Of a stretch of 59,189 nt of DNA, positions 9,363 through 17,508 are shown one piece after another. The notes below the pieces were generated by a model. It made no database searches. It was not told where the DNA came from and saw nothing but the letters and a program-made list of their open reading frames with translations. The stretch spans positions 1 through 59,189 of the forward strand of contig CACJNV010000007.1 of NCBI GenBank assembly GCA_902594865.1. The letters run 5' to 3'. Made by a program: the position numbers and the translations under genes. How positions within the stretch are numbered: position 1 is the stretch's first letter; each line of letters begins with the position of its first letter. Source of the stretch: an uncultured Pelagibacteraceae bacterium. GTDB taxonomy: Bacteria; Pseudomonadota; Alphaproteobacteria; Pelagibacterales; Pelagibacteraceae.

Positions 9363-9662
9363 ATGTCAAAAAAAGAACAGATAATTGAAGAAATAAGAAA
9401 AATTTATGACCCTGAGTTACCTGTAAATATCTACGAATTAGGTTTGATTTATGATATTAAGGTTGAGGACGATAAGTTTGCTAAAATTAAAATGACTTTG
9501 ACTACACCAAATTGCCCAGTAGCTGAAAGTTTACCTAAAGAAGTAAAAGATGGTGCAATGCAAGTTGAAGGTATAGAGGATGTTGATCTTGAGTTAGTTT
9601 GGGATCCACCGTGGAATAAAGATATGATGTCAGAAGCAGCAAAATTGGAATTGAATTTATAA
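9363..9662 (+). CDS. sufT: SufT-like DUF59/MIP18 Fe-S maturation protein
   Basis: This 99-residue MIP18-family protein starts with the family pattern IYDPELPVNIYELGLIY and contains TLTTPNCPVAE with the conserved cysteine, then VWDPPWNKDMMSEAAK. Such proteins assist Fe-S maturation and transfer and are commonly fused into or placed within suf operons of Alphaproteobacteria. Its start is three bases after the sufU stop, and its end overlaps the next gene by one base. Confidence 0.92.
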   Translation: MSKKEQIIEEIRKIYDPELPVNIYELGLIYDIKVEDDKFAKIKMTLTTPNCPVAESLPKEVKDGAMQVEGIEDVDLELVWDPPWNKDMMSEAAKLELNL

Positions 9663-9997
9663 TGAACCCTATAATTAAATTAAGTGATAACGCAGCATTA
9701 CGAATAAAAGAGATAATGTCTAACGCTGAAAAAGATTCTATCGGAGTTAGGGTATCAGTGAAATCTGGTGGTTGTGCAGGGATGTCATACGTGATGGAGT
9801 ACACAAAAGAGTTAAATCCTAATGATGAAGTTATAGAAGATAAGGGTGTAAAAGTATTCGTTGATTCAGCCGCTATTATGTATCTGCTTGGCACTGAAAT
9901 GGATTATAAAAAGGAGGAATTGTCCTCATCATTTGTGTTCAATAATCCTAATGAAACTGAACGTTGCGGTTGCGGAGAATCTTTCAAAATATCATAA
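9662..9997 (+). CDS. sufA: A-type Fe-S carrier (SufA/IscA family)
   Basis: This A-type carrier of 111 residues accepts nascent clusters and hands them to target proteins. The three conserved cysteines are in the pattern VKSGGCAGMSY near residue 37 and ERCGCGESF near residue 104, as expected for SufA/IscA/ErpA. It is the last gene of the suf run, overlapping sufT by one base. A gap of about 66 bases without recognisable signals follows before a small open frame. Confidence 0.95.
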   Translation: MNPIIKLSDNAALRIKEIMSNAEKDSIGVRVSVKSGGCAGMSYVMEYTKELNPNDEVIEDKGVKVFVDSAAIMYLLGTEMDYKKEELSSSFVFNNPNETERCGCGESFKIS

Positions 9998-10063
9998 GTT
10001 GTATTATCCCATTTATCGCATATCTGTATTGCATTATATGCATATCTAGTATATAGATTCTTT

Positions 10064-10234
10064 ATGAACAAATTTGAGTTTAAAAATCTTGTTAAAAACT
10101 TAAAAGACTCTTTAAAGGAAAAAACATTCTTTAAAGAACTACGTAAAGAAGTTGAAACCGGTGCGAACGGCACACAAGACTACGTAGTTAAAAAAGGTGT
10201 TAACAAAGATACAATTGCAACAACTAGACAGTAA
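10064..10234 (+). CDS. Small hypothetical protein, 56 residues
   Basis: An ATG at 10064 opens a 57-codon frame (stop TAA at 10232-10234) in the gap between sufA and the convergent glnA. The product begins MNKFEFKNLVKNLKDSLKEK and ends in KKGVNKDTIATTRQ. It is basic and soluble, with a probably helical first half and no membrane segment or motif that I recognise. The gap's codon use is more GC-rich around 10155-10185 than in true spacers, which supports coding. A frame on the opposite strand is judged a shadow. Function unknown. Confidence 0.55.
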   Translation: MNKFEFKNLVKNLKDSLKEKTFFKELRKEVETGANGTQDYVVKKGVNKDTIATTRQ

Positions 10235-10243
10235 TTAATTTTA

Positions 10244-11650
10244 TTAGCTACTGTAATACATCTCAAACTCTACAGGATGAGGTGCATGTTCAAATTTGTG
10301 AATTTCTTCAAACTTAAGAGCAATGTAAGCATCAATCTGATCGTCAGTAAAGACACCGCCTTGAGTTAAAAACTCTCTGTCTTTATCTAAACTTTCCATC
10401 GCTTCTCTTAAAGAACCACAAACTGTTGGGATAGCTTTAACTTCTTCAGGTGGTAATTCATATAAATCTTTGTCAAAAGACTCACCAGGATGAATTTTAT
10501 TTTTAATTCCATCAATTCCAGCCATCAACATAGCTGCAAAAGTTAAATATGGGTTTCCAGCAGCATCTGGAAATCTAATTTCACATCTTGCACCTTTTTT
10601 ACTTAAAGTAATAGGTATTCTGCAAGAAGCAGATCTATTTCTTGCTGAATATGCAAGAAGAACCGGTGCTTCAAAGCCTGGAATTAATCTTTTGTAACTG
10701 TTTGTTGTAGAGTTAGCAAAAGCATTAATTGCTTTAGCGTGTTTTAGAATTCCACCAATATAATGTAATGCGGTTTCACTTAATCCAGAATACGCATCAC
10801 CTGAAAACACCGGAGTATCACCTTTCCAAATGGATTGATGGATGTGCATACCTGAACCATTGTCACCAGCAACCGGCTTTGGCATAAATGTTGCAGTTTT
10901 TCCAAATGAATGTGTAACCATTTGCACAACATATTTGTATAACTGAACGTTATCTGCTTGATTAACTAAAGTTCCAAAATACATTCCAAGTTCGTGCTGA
11001 CTAGGAGCTACTTCATGGTGATGCTTTTCAACTTTAATACCAACTTCTTTTAAATTTTTAAGATATTCACCACGCATGTCTTGTTCACTATCAACTGGTG
11101 GTACTGGGAAATATCCTCCTTTAATTTGAGGTCTGTGTCCCATGTTTCCATTTTCATATTCTTTTCCTGAGTTGTAAGGACCTTCTTTACTATCTAATTT
11201 AAATCCGCACTCATTCATATCATTTTTGATTCTTACATCGTCAAAAACAAAAAATTCTGGCTCTGGTCCAAAAAAAGCTTTATCACCTATACCTGAAGCT
11301 TTTAAATATTCCTCAGCTTTTTTAGCAACACCTCTAGGATCTCTTTCATAAGGATCTTTTTTAATTGCATCTAGAATGTCACAAAACAAAACCACAGTAT
11401 TATGAGACGTAAAAGGATCCATGAACATTCTTGCTGTATCAGGTTTTAAAATCATGTCAGACTCATTAATTGCTTTCCAACCAGCAATAGACGAACCATC
11501 AAAAAAGACACCTTCATTCAACATACCTTCATCAACTATTGAAGCATCCATTGTTAAGTGTTGAAGTTTTCCCCTTGGATCAGTGAATCTTAGATCCACA
11601 AATTCTGCTTCTTTTTCTTTGATAAATTTTAATACGTTTGCTGCACTCAT
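10244..11650 (-). CDS. glnA: Glutamine synthetase, type I
   Basis: GlnA makes glutamine from glutamate, ammonia and ATP and is the main ammonia-assimilating enzyme. The 468-residue protein is standard GSI length. Visible are [16 protein letters not shown] and FDGSSIAGW, the metal and ATP block [42 protein letters not shown], and the adenylylation site in DLYELPPEE (Tyr near residue 397). This suggests GlnE-type control. The start is preceded by AGGAGACAAA, a good ribosome-binding site. The 137-base upstream gap is shared with the divergent deacylase gene and probably holds both promoters; no clear NtrC or sigma-54 site was recognised. Confidence 0.98.
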   Translation of the reverse strand: MSAANVLKFIKEKEAEFVDLRFTDPRGKLQHLTMDASIVDEGMLNEGVFFDGSSIAGWKAINESDMILKPDTARMFMDPFTSHNTVVLFCDILDAIKKDPYERDPRGVAKKAEEYLKASGIGDKAFFGPEPEFFVFDDVRIKNDMNECGFKLDSKEGPYNSGKEYENGNMGHRPQIKGGYFPVPPVDSEQDMRGEYLKNLKEVGIKVEKHHHEVAPSQHELGMYFGTLVNQADNVQLYKYVVQMVTHSFGKTATFMPKPVAGDNGSGMHIHQSIWKGDTPVFSGDAYSGLSETALHYIGGILKHAKAINAFANSTTNSYKRLIPGFEAPVLLAYSARNRSASCRIPITLSKKGARCEIRFPDAAGNPYLTFAAMLMAGIDGIKNKIHPGESFDKDLYELPPEEVKAIPTVCGSLREAMESLDKDREFLTQGGVFTDDQIDAYIALKFEEIHKFEHAPHPVEFEMYYSS

Positions 11651-11787
11651 TTTGTCTCCTATGTAATTTTGTTTGGCCTAATTAGCAAAAAAATACTTAA
11701 AAATATTGCTTATTTAATAAATAACACCTATGCAATTTTCACATAAGTAGTGTAATTAGTCACTAAAATAATAAATATATTTAACTT

Positions 11788-12270
11788 GTGAATTCAATAT
11801 TAAATAAAGAGCCAGTTTTAAGAGCAGAAAAATCGCTAAAACAATTTAACCCAGATCTTAAAGTGATTGTTTTAGAGCAAACTGCCAGAACAGCTAACGA
11901 TGCAGCCACAGCTTTAGGTTGTAAAGTAGGAGCCATTGTCAAAAGCTTACTTTTTAAAGCAGGGGATAGTTATGTTTTATGTTTAGTTTCTGGAGATAAA
12001 AGGTGTTCATTAAATAAATTAAAAAAAATTTTAGATCAAAAAGATGTTTCAATGGCGAATCCAGAAGATGTTAAAAAAATTACTGGATATACAATTGGTG
12101 GAGTATCTCCAACTGGACATTTAACAAAAATAAAAATTTTTATTGATGGAACTTTAAATAGATTTTCTACTATTTTTGCAGCCGCAGGTCATCCTAATGC
12201 AGTATTTGAAATAAATTTTGAAAATTTAATTGCCTTAACCTCTGGCGAGATAAACGAAATAACAGAATGA
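11788..12270 (+). CDS. YbaK/EbsC-family aminoacyl-tRNA deacylase
   Basis: This 160-residue single-domain YbaK-like protein belongs to the trans-editing family related to ProX and Cys-tRNA(Pro) deacylases. Conserved stretches are ARTANDAATALGCKVGAIVKSLLF, in which the conserved lysine lies, then CLVSGDKRCSLNKL and the GYTIGGVSPTGH glycine-rich loop near residue 107. It starts with GTG at 11788; no ATG fits better. It overlaps the next gene by four bases. The exact misacylated tRNA substrate cannot be told. Confidence 0.85.
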   Translation: MNSILNKEPVLRAEKSLKQFNPDLKVIVLEQTARTANDAATALGCKVGAIVKSLLFKAGDSYVLCLVSGDKRCSLNKLKKILDQKDVSMANPEDVKKITGYTIGGVSPTGHLTKIKIFIDGTLNRFSTIFAAAGHPNAVFEINFENLIALTSGEINEITE

Positions 12271-13154
12271 GAAAACCACAATTAGTTGATTATTTGTTGT
12301 TGACATTGTTGTCATTAATTTGGGCGTCTGCTTTTTTTAATATTAAGATTGCGACATATTCATTTGGACCTATTACAATAGGTTTTTTAAGATCTTTTTT
12401 GGGAGCTATACCAGTTTTAATCTTATGTTTTTATAAAAATATAAAAATTGAAGCATTCTCAAAAGACTGGAAGTGGTTTGCAATCATTGGATTGGTAAAT
12501 TTAGTTATTCCATTCATACTAATATCTTATGGAGTGAATTTTGTTCAAAGTAACTTAGCAGCTATCTTGATGTCCACAACACCATTAAGCTCAACAGTTC
12601 TAGCTCACTTTTTTTTAAAAGGAGAAAAATTTAACTTGTTAAAAACTATTGGATTATTAATAGGATTTTCAGGAATAGTATTTTTGTTTTCAGATGACTT
12701 TTTAATTAATGAAAATAATTTTGTTGCTGCACTTTTAATTCTACTTGGATCAACTTGCTATGTAATTGGAGGAGTAATAACCTTAAAAATAAGCAATAAA
12801 GAAAATGAAAATGTTACAGGTTCAATTTTAATTTGGTCTACAATCATACTTCTTCCATTCACTTTAATTTTTGAAAAACCTTGGATGTTAAATCCTTCAA
12901 CAGACTCTATTATATCAGTAATATATTTAGGAATTTTTCCTACCGGTATAGCATGGTTATTGAGATTCAGAATTTTAAAAACAAATGGTCTCATATTTCA
13001 TTCACAGGTTTCATATATCATTCCAATATTTGGAATTATTTTAGGATACATATTTCTTAATGAAATAATTACCTCAAAAATTATTGTTGCATTAATTGCT
13101 GTATTTATTGGAATATATTTAGCAAGAAAAGCAGATTATAAAAACGTTACTTAA
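12267..13154 (+). CDS. EamA/DMT-family membrane transporter
   Basis: This is an inner-membrane carrier of 295 residues with ten predicted hydrophobic segments arranged as two EamA repeats. The first begins LLTLLSLIWASAFFNIKIA and the second begins after about residue 150 (ALLILLGSTCYVIGGVI). RFRILKTNGLIFHS and a terminal LARKADYKN close it. DMT transporters of this type export metabolites or amino acids; the substrate cannot be inferred. The four-base overlap with the YbaK-like gene suggests co-transcription. It converges on the methyltransferase gene with an eight-base overlap. Confidence 0.85.
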   Translation: MRKPQLVDYLLLTLLSLIWASAFFNIKIATYSFGPITIGFLRSFLGAIPVLILCFYKNIKIEAFSKDWKWFAIIGLVNLVIPFILISYGVNFVQSNLAAILMSTTPLSSTVLAHFFLKGEKFNLLKTIGLLIGFSGIVFLFSDDFLINENNFVAALLILLGSTCYVIGGVITLKISNKENENVTGSILIWSTIILLPFTLIFEKPWMLNPSTDSIISVIYLGIFPTGIAWLLRFRILKTNGLIFHSQVSYIIPIFGIILGYIFLNEIITSKIIVALIAVFIGIYLARKADYKNVT

Positions 13155-14049
13155 GCTTTGCCATGGCTTCTATGTGAGCAGGACCAGTTTCACAACAACC
13201 TCCAATAATTGTTGCTCCATTTTCTTTAAATTTTTTTGCAATTTCATGAAATTTATCTGGTGTAAGATCATGTCTTTTTCCTAAAAACTCATTTGGATTT
13301 CCCTTAGTTTTTAAATAATTAGCTGTGTATCCGTTTTTTGGTTTAGTGGTCATAAATCCATTTAATTTAAATCCAAATGGTACGTTTAATTTTTTGATTT
13401 CTTCAAGATTATGCTCATAATTTTCAGGTGAAACACAAGACAACATAACGCCTAAAAGATTTCCATCAATAACACTTTTAATATCTGAAATTTTTTCACC
13501 ACTAGGTAACTTTGTACCTTCTGAAATATGAATTCCTATTAAATAAGGTTTTTTGAATTCTTTAATTGCCTCAATACCACATTTAAACTCTCTAATGCTG
13601 CTCCAAACATCAAAGTAATAAAAATCTACATATTCATTTAATAATCTAGCCTGTTCATTAAAGTCTTTAGTGATTTCAACCTCACTTCTTATATCCTCTT
13701 CATAAGTTAAACGTTGAGGTGGCAAACCTCCAGCAATCATTATATTTGGATATTCATTTTTCACTTTTAAAGCAATTTCTCCTGCTTTTTTATTAAGATA
13801 TTCAAATTTATCTTCAATATTGTTTTCACTTAACCTTTTTCTTCTTGTGGTAAAAGTTGTTGTAACAATTACTTCTGCCCCAGCTTTTACAAAATCTTTG
13901 TGAGTACTCTCTACCAATTCATGATATTCAGAATTTAGTATCGCATTAGCACTCCATAAAGTTCCATTTGGTTTCATGCCTCGAGCCAAAAGCTCTTGAC
14001 CCATTCCACCATCCAATATTCTCGTCTCTTTAAAAAAATTAATATCCAT
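13147..14049 (-). CDS. bhmT: Homocysteine S-methyltransferase family protein (BhmT/MmuM-like)
   Basis: This cytosolic zinc enzyme of 300 residues methylates homocysteine to methionine, probably from betaine or S-methylmethionine. It opens with RILDGGMGQELLARG, has a zinc-ligand cysteine in MLSCVSPE near residue 204, and ends with the paired cysteines of GGCCETGPAHI near residue 286. The gene is preceded by two apparent SAM riboswitches, which fits control by methionine/SAM status. In Pelagibacter ubique a gene with this double control is called bhmT; the methyl donor is not proven by sequence. The start follows GAGGACACA, which is part of the proximal riboswitch. Confidence 0.88.
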   Translation of the reverse strand: MDINFFKETRILDGGMGQELLARGMKPNGTLWSANAILNSEYHELVESTHKDFVKAGAEVIVTTTFTTRRKRLSENNIEDKFEYLNKKAGEIALKVKNEYPNIMIAGGLPPQRLTYEEDIRSEVEITKDFNEQARLLNEYVDFYYFDVWSSIREFKCGIEAIKEFKKPYLIGIHISEGTKLPSGEKISDIKSVIDGNLLGVMLSCVSPENYEHNLEEIKKLNVPFGFKLNGFMTTKPKNGYTANYLKTKGNPNEFLGKRHDLTPDKFHEIAKKFKENGATIIGGCCETGPAHIEAMAKLK

Positions 14050-14052
14050 TGT

Positions 14053-14114
14053 GTCCTCACTTTTTTAGTGCTTTAGCTTTATGCTAGGTGCTCAATACAG
14101 TTCAACTACCTTGC
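14053..14114 (-). promoter_or_regulatory. SAM-V-like riboswitch, proximal aptamer of a tandem
   Basis: Read on the minus strand, AGGT and ACCT can form the P1 stem around a loop containing TTGAACTGTATTGAGC. The sequence CATAAAGCTAAAGC follows, then CACT-n5-AGTG and the ribosome-binding site GAGG, seven bases before the methyltransferase ATG. The core resembles the SAM-II pocket but with a different frame, as described for SAM-V. Overlap with the ribosome-binding site suggests translational repression when SAM is bound. The assignment is by eye and from the known P. ubique arrangement, not from a covariance search. Confidence 0.72.
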
Positions 14115-14136
14115 TTATTTGATTATTTTGGGATTT

Positions 14137-14180
14137 CCATTTTAGCAGTTTATGCCCGCAATAGGATCAAATCGGCAATT
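14137..14180 (-). promoter_or_regulatory. SAM-II-like riboswitch, distal aptamer of a tandem
   Basis: On the minus strand a short P1 stem (TGCC with GGCA) encloses GATTTGATCCTATTGC, followed by CATAAACTGCTAAAATGG. This closely follows the SAM-II consensus (GAUUUaaccGUAUUGC, then UAAAnnnAGCUAAAA) and its pseudoknot layout. It lies about 90 bases before the methyltransferase start and about 25 bases before the second aptamer. In P. ubique the distal SAM-II unit is reported to act on transcription. The terminator partner was not clear to me here, although GATTT of the aptamer could pair with AAATC at 14133-14137. Confidence 0.8.
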
Positions 14181-14211
14181 TCCTTATAATTGATAAATGA
14201 ATGTTTGTAAA

Positions 14212-14802
14212 CTATTTATCTAAAATAATTTTAGCATTAAAAGAAAAAGATCTTCTTTCAGCATTAATATTAAATGGATATGCAGTATGCATCAAATAGT
14301 TTGGAAAAATTATCAAGTCTCTTTCTTTAGGCACAATATTAAAAATACTTTTGCTTAAAAAACCCCTTTGTCCGTTTATAAAATCAATTGTGCCATTAGT
14401 CTTGTCTTTTTTATTTTTTAAAAGTTTATTTTTAGTCATATTTTTTGGGACCTTTAAATAACCCACACCAGATATATCTCCATCATGATAATGAATAGGG
14501 TTGTATTCATCTTTAAATTGACTAACTACCCATAAATTTAATATTTTTATATTTTTAACTTTTTTAATTTTTTCATTTTTAAGAAAATCTTTGATATTTT
14601 TTTTTATTTCTCTCTCTAAATTCTTTTTTATAAAATTATTTGAAATTTTAATTTCTTTTTTAATTTGACTAGCTAGTTTAGAGCTATAATCGTTATTTTT
14701 TGTTAAAACTTTATTATCAATCTCTTTGTTCAAGATATTTAAAAATTTCTTTGAAATTTTTGTTTTTCCAATTGATGGACCAAAAGGCTTAATATTTTTC
14801 AT
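14212..14802 (-). CDS. Putative 2OG-Fe(II) oxygenase (2OG-FeII_Oxy_5 type)
   Basis: This 196-residue protein resembles short oxygenases found in marine bacteria and phages. An Fe-binding H-x-D is visible as HYHDGD near residue 104, followed by SGVGYLKVPK. The distal half has IIFPNYLMHTAYPF with the second histidine near residue 170, and ERRSFSFNAKI with the 2-oxoglutarate-binding arginine. The first 75 residues are lysine-rich, helical and not conserved. Substrate unknown; peptidyl or small-molecule hydroxylation are both possible. It stands alone on the minus strand, 37 bases downstream of the exporter gene. Confidence 0.75.
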   Translation of the reverse strand: MKNIKPFGPSIGKTKISKKFLNILNKEIDNKVLTKNNDYSSKLASQIKKEIKISNNFIKKNLEREIKKNIKDFLKNEKIKKVKNIKILNLWVVSQFKDEYNPIHYHDGDISGVGYLKVPKNMTKNKLLKNKKDKTNGTIDFINGQRGFLSKSIFNIVPKERDLIIFPNYLMHTAYPFNINAERRSFSFNAKIILDK

Positions 14803-14839
14803 GATGCTTTAAATATATTAAAAGCATATTTATTCAAGA

Positions 14840-15586
14840 TTAAGCAATAAGTTTAATCCCCATTCTTATTGCGACAAAAATAACAAGAAAAGAAGTTAGT
14901 AGAGCTAAAATTTTATTCGATAAAAATTTAATGTTTAATAAGCTACCAATTTGTCCTCCAATAAGTACCGATAAAAATAATGGCCAATAGGTAATAACTT
15001 GATCTAAAACCTGATCTTTTGTCAGCTGTCCAGCAATTCCAAAGATAGAATTGATTAATATAAATAAAGATGCACTGCTGGTGATATGCCTAGGGTATCC
15101 AGCTTTCATTAAAAATAGAAGGGGGCTTAAAAAAATTCCTCCACCAATTCCCACTATACCTGACATAAAGCCAATTATTGATCCAATAGAAATTGAGATT
15201 AATCTTGGTATTTTGTTAATTTTAATTTTCTCTTTATTAAAAGATTTACTTTCAATTAGTAAAAAAATGCCTGCAACCGACAAAACACAAAATAATAAAA
15301 TCTCAAATAAACTTTTTTGAATTGCTATTGATCCCCCAATAAATGCAAAAGGAATAGAGCCAATTAAATAAGGAAAAAGTAAATTAATATTTATATTTTT
15401 AGATTTTATAAAATTGATAGAATTACCAGATACAACAATAATATTACATACAAGAGCTATAACGGGAAATATTGTGTAAGGTACACCCCAAATTAAAAGT
15501 ATTGCAAGATATGTTGAGCCTCCCCCAAAACCAACACTTGAGTATATTAATGCAGTTACAAAGAAAAGAATTGATAATATAATCAT
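14840..15586 (-). CDS. TSUP (TauE/SafE)-family membrane transporter
   Basis: This membrane protein of 248 residues has about eight hydrophobic segments in two similar halves. The family features SSVGFGGGSTYLAILLIWG in the first half and SGIVGIGGGIFLSPLLF in the second half are plain. TSUP proteins move sulfite, organosulfonates or related anions across the inner membrane. Direction and substrate are not visible. It is divergent from moaB with nine bases between starts. Confidence 0.85.
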   Translation of the reverse strand: MIILSILFFVTALIYSSVGFGGGSTYLAILLIWGVPYTIFPVIALVCNIIVVSGNSINFIKSKNININLLFPYLIGSIPFAFIGGSIAIQKSLFEILLFCVLSVAGIFLLIESKSFNKEKIKINKIPRLISISIGSIIGFMSGIVGIGGGIFLSPLLFLMKAGYPRHITSSASLFILINSIFGIAGQLTKDQVLDQVITYWPLFLSVLIGGQIGSLLNIKFLSNKILALLTSFLVIFVAIRMGIKLIA

Positions 15587-15595
15587 TTTTAAATT

Positions 15596-16096
15596 ATGGA
15601 TGTAAATATAGCTTTATTGACTGTAACAGATACAAGAACATTTGATAATGATAAATCGGGTGCAATCTTAGTTGAAAAAATTAAAGAAGCAAAACATCAA
15701 TTAATTGATCGAAAAATTTGTAAAGACAATAAAGAAGATATTGTAAAAATTTTAAAAGAATGGACTAATCAAAAAGATATAGACGTTATTATTACTACTG
15801 GAGGAACAGGTCTTACTGGAAGAGATATAACTCCTGAAGCAGTAAATGAAATTGCAGATAAACATATACCTGGATTTGGGGAGGTTTTTAGAACAATAAG
15901 TCTAAAAACTGTTGGAACATCCTCTATACAGTCTAGAGCTTGTGCAGCTTTATCTAACGGTAAATATATATTTGCATTACCAGGATCCTCAGGAGGTGTA
16001 ACTGATGCGTGGGATGGAATATTAAAGCATCAATTAGACGTTAATCATAAACCCTGTAATTTTGTAGAATTATTCCCTAGACTTAAAGAGAAATAA
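15596..16096 (+). CDS. moaB: Molybdenum cofactor biosynthesis protein MoaB
   Basis: MoaB/MogA-family protein of 166 residues that adenylylates molybdopterin before metal insertion. The signature IITTGGTGLTGRDITPEA lies near residue 64, and FALPGSSGGVTDAWDGIL near residue 127. The N-terminal LTVTDTRTFDNDKSG is also standard. It opens the molybdenum region of the window and meets the convergent DUF1244 gene with no spacer. No moeA was seen in the window. Confidence 0.94.
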   Translation: MDVNIALLTVTDTRTFDNDKSGAILVEKIKEAKHQLIDRKICKDNKEDIVKILKEWTNQKDIDVIITTGGTGLTGRDITPEAVNEIADKHIPGFGEVFRTISLKTVGTSSIQSRACAALSNGKYIFALPGSSGGVTDAWDGILKHQLDVNHKPCNFVELFPRLKEK

Positions 16097-16342
16097 TTAT
16101 TTTTGATATTTATCTTTCCATTCAGAATAGGGCATCCCGTAAACATGTTCTCTTGCATCAGGATCAGAAATTTCAATCCCTTTTTTTCCTGCTTCTTCTC
16201 TGTACCACTTAGAAAGACAGTTTCTACAAAAACCTGCAAGATTCATTAGATCTATATTTTGTACATCTTTTCTTTCTCTAAGATGAGAAATTAATCTTTC
16301 AAAAGCTGCAGATTGTAATTCTTTTTTTGTATTTTCGTCCAT
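16097..16342 (-). CDS. DUF1244 family protein
   Basis: This protein of 81 residues is conserved throughout Proteobacteria under DUF1244. The family core AFERLISHLRERKDVQNID, NLAGFCRNCLSKWY (two cysteines near residues 48 and 51) and REHVYGMPYSEWK are complete. Its function is unknown; the C-x2-C pair might bind a metal or serve redox chemistry. It is convergent with moaB and divergent from the CoxG-like gene, so it forms its own transcription unit. Confidence 0.9.
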   Translation of the reverse strand: MDENTKKELQSAAFERLISHLRERKDVQNIDLMNLAGFCRNCLSKWYREEAGKKGIEISDPDAREHVYGMPYSEWKDKYQK

Positions 16343-16363
16343 AATTTATTATATGTTTAATTT

Positions 16364-16930
16364 ATGAAATTAACAGGATCTTATAAAATTAATTTAGAAA
16401 AACAAAAAGTTTGGGAAGCTTTAAATGATCCAGAAATACTTAAACAAGCAATCCCAGGATGTGAAGAATTTAATAAAAAATCTGATACTGAATTTTCTGC
16501 AAAAGCCACAAATAAAATTGGACCTTTTAATGCAACATTTTCTGGTGATATTGAGATAAAAGATTTAAACCCTCCTAACAGCTACAAGATATTAGGATCT
16601 GGAAACTCTCTAGTTGGCTTTGCTTCAGGAGAAGCTGAAGTTAAACTTGAGGATACAGACAATGGAACAAATTTAATTTATTCTGTTGAAGCACAAGTAG
16701 GCGGTAAAATTGCACAAGTAGGTTCACGACTTATAGATATGACAGCAAAAAAAATGGCAGATATATTTTTTGGTAAATTTTCTGAATTAATTTCTTCTGA
16801 AAAAAATGAATCAAGTGAGATAGCCGAGTCCGAGAATAAAAAAGTACCTGTGTCAAAAATTAATTATAGATATTTAACTGCCGCAGTAGTTCTAGGAATT
16901 TTCTTAATTTATTGGATGTTTTTAAAATAA
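16364..16930 (+). CDS. coxG: CoxG-like SRPBCC protein with membrane anchor
   Basis: This 188-residue protein starts with the CoxG/SRPBCC pattern LTGSYKINLEKQKVWEALNDPEILKQAIPGCEEF (residues 2-36). It also has FSGDIEIKDLNPP and GKIAQVGSRLIDMTAKKMAD, a linker, and one C-terminal transmembrane helix (YLTAAVVLGIFLIYWMF). CoxG proteins recruit CO-dehydrogenase-type hydroxylases to the inner membrane. The gene lies 96 bases ahead of coxS in the same direction, which supports that role. A small CTAG-n5-CTAG hairpin sits in the gap. Confidence 0.88.
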   Translation: MKLTGSYKINLEKQKVWEALNDPEILKQAIPGCEEFNKKSDTEFSAKATNKIGPFNATFSGDIEIKDLNPPNSYKILGSGNSLVGFASGEAEVKLEDTDNGTNLIYSVEAQVGGKIAQVGSRLIDMTAKKMADIFFGKFSELISSEKNESSEIAESENKKVPVSKINYRYLTAAVVLGIFLIYWMFLK

Positions 16931-17026
16931 ATTCTAGTTTTACTAGAGTTTAAATTTGATAGTTGCCTTTACATTCCCAAAATGATTAAATCTTGATGGG
17001 TAAAGATATTAATTAAAGGAGAGATT

Positions 17027-17488
17027 ATGGGTAAAATTTCACTAGAAGTTAATGGAAGAAAAGTCGAAAAAGAGGCTTCAGATAACACTTTACTATCTAC
17101 ATTTTTAAGAGAGCATTTACAGTTAACAGGTACACATATTGGATGTGACACTAGTCAATGCGGAGCATGTGTAGTTCATGTTGATGGAAATTCTTTAAAA
17201 AGTTGTACGGCTTTAGCAGCTGACGTTAATGGATCAAAAGTTACAACAATTGAGGGTTTAGAAACAAATGGAAAAATGCATCCAATGCAGGAAGCGTTCA
17301 AAAAACTTCATGGCTTACAGTGTGGTTTTTGTACTCCAGGAATGGTTATGAGCGCAGTTGATCTTTTACAAAAAAATAAAAAACCATCAGATACAGAAAT
17401 TAGAGATTGGTTAGAGGGAAATATTTGTAGATGTACTGGTTATCAAAATATTGTTGCAGCAGTTAAAGAAGCAGCAACGAAAATGTAA
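17027..17488 (+). CDS. coxS: CoxS-like [2Fe-2S] subunit of a molybdenum hydroxylase
   Basis: This small subunit of 153 residues carries electrons between the molybdenum and FAD subunits. The plant-type [2Fe-2S] cluster cysteines are in [16 protein letters not shown] with a fourth in SCTALA. The second cluster is in [13 protein letters not shown] and [13 protein letters not shown]. It is preceded by AAAGGAGAG and followed after 20 bases by coxL, giving the order S-L-M rather than the M-S-L of classical CO dehydrogenase operons. Confidence 0.95.
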   Translation: MGKISLEVNGRKVEKEASDNTLLSTFLREHLQLTGTHIGCDTSQCGACVVHVDGNSLKSCTALAADVNGSKVTTIEGLETNGKMHPMQEAFKKLHGLQCGFCTPGMVMSAVDLLQKNKKPSDTEIRDWLEGNICRCTGYQNIVAAVKEAATKM

Positions 17489-17508
17489 TTTTAAGGAGGA
17501 GAAAGAAA

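Noticed and set aside
11651..11787. Sigma-54/NtrC promoter before glnA
   Set aside because: TTTGGCCTAATTAGCAAA looks suggestive but lacks the GG-n10-GC spacing of sigma-54 promoters and is only partly symmetric.
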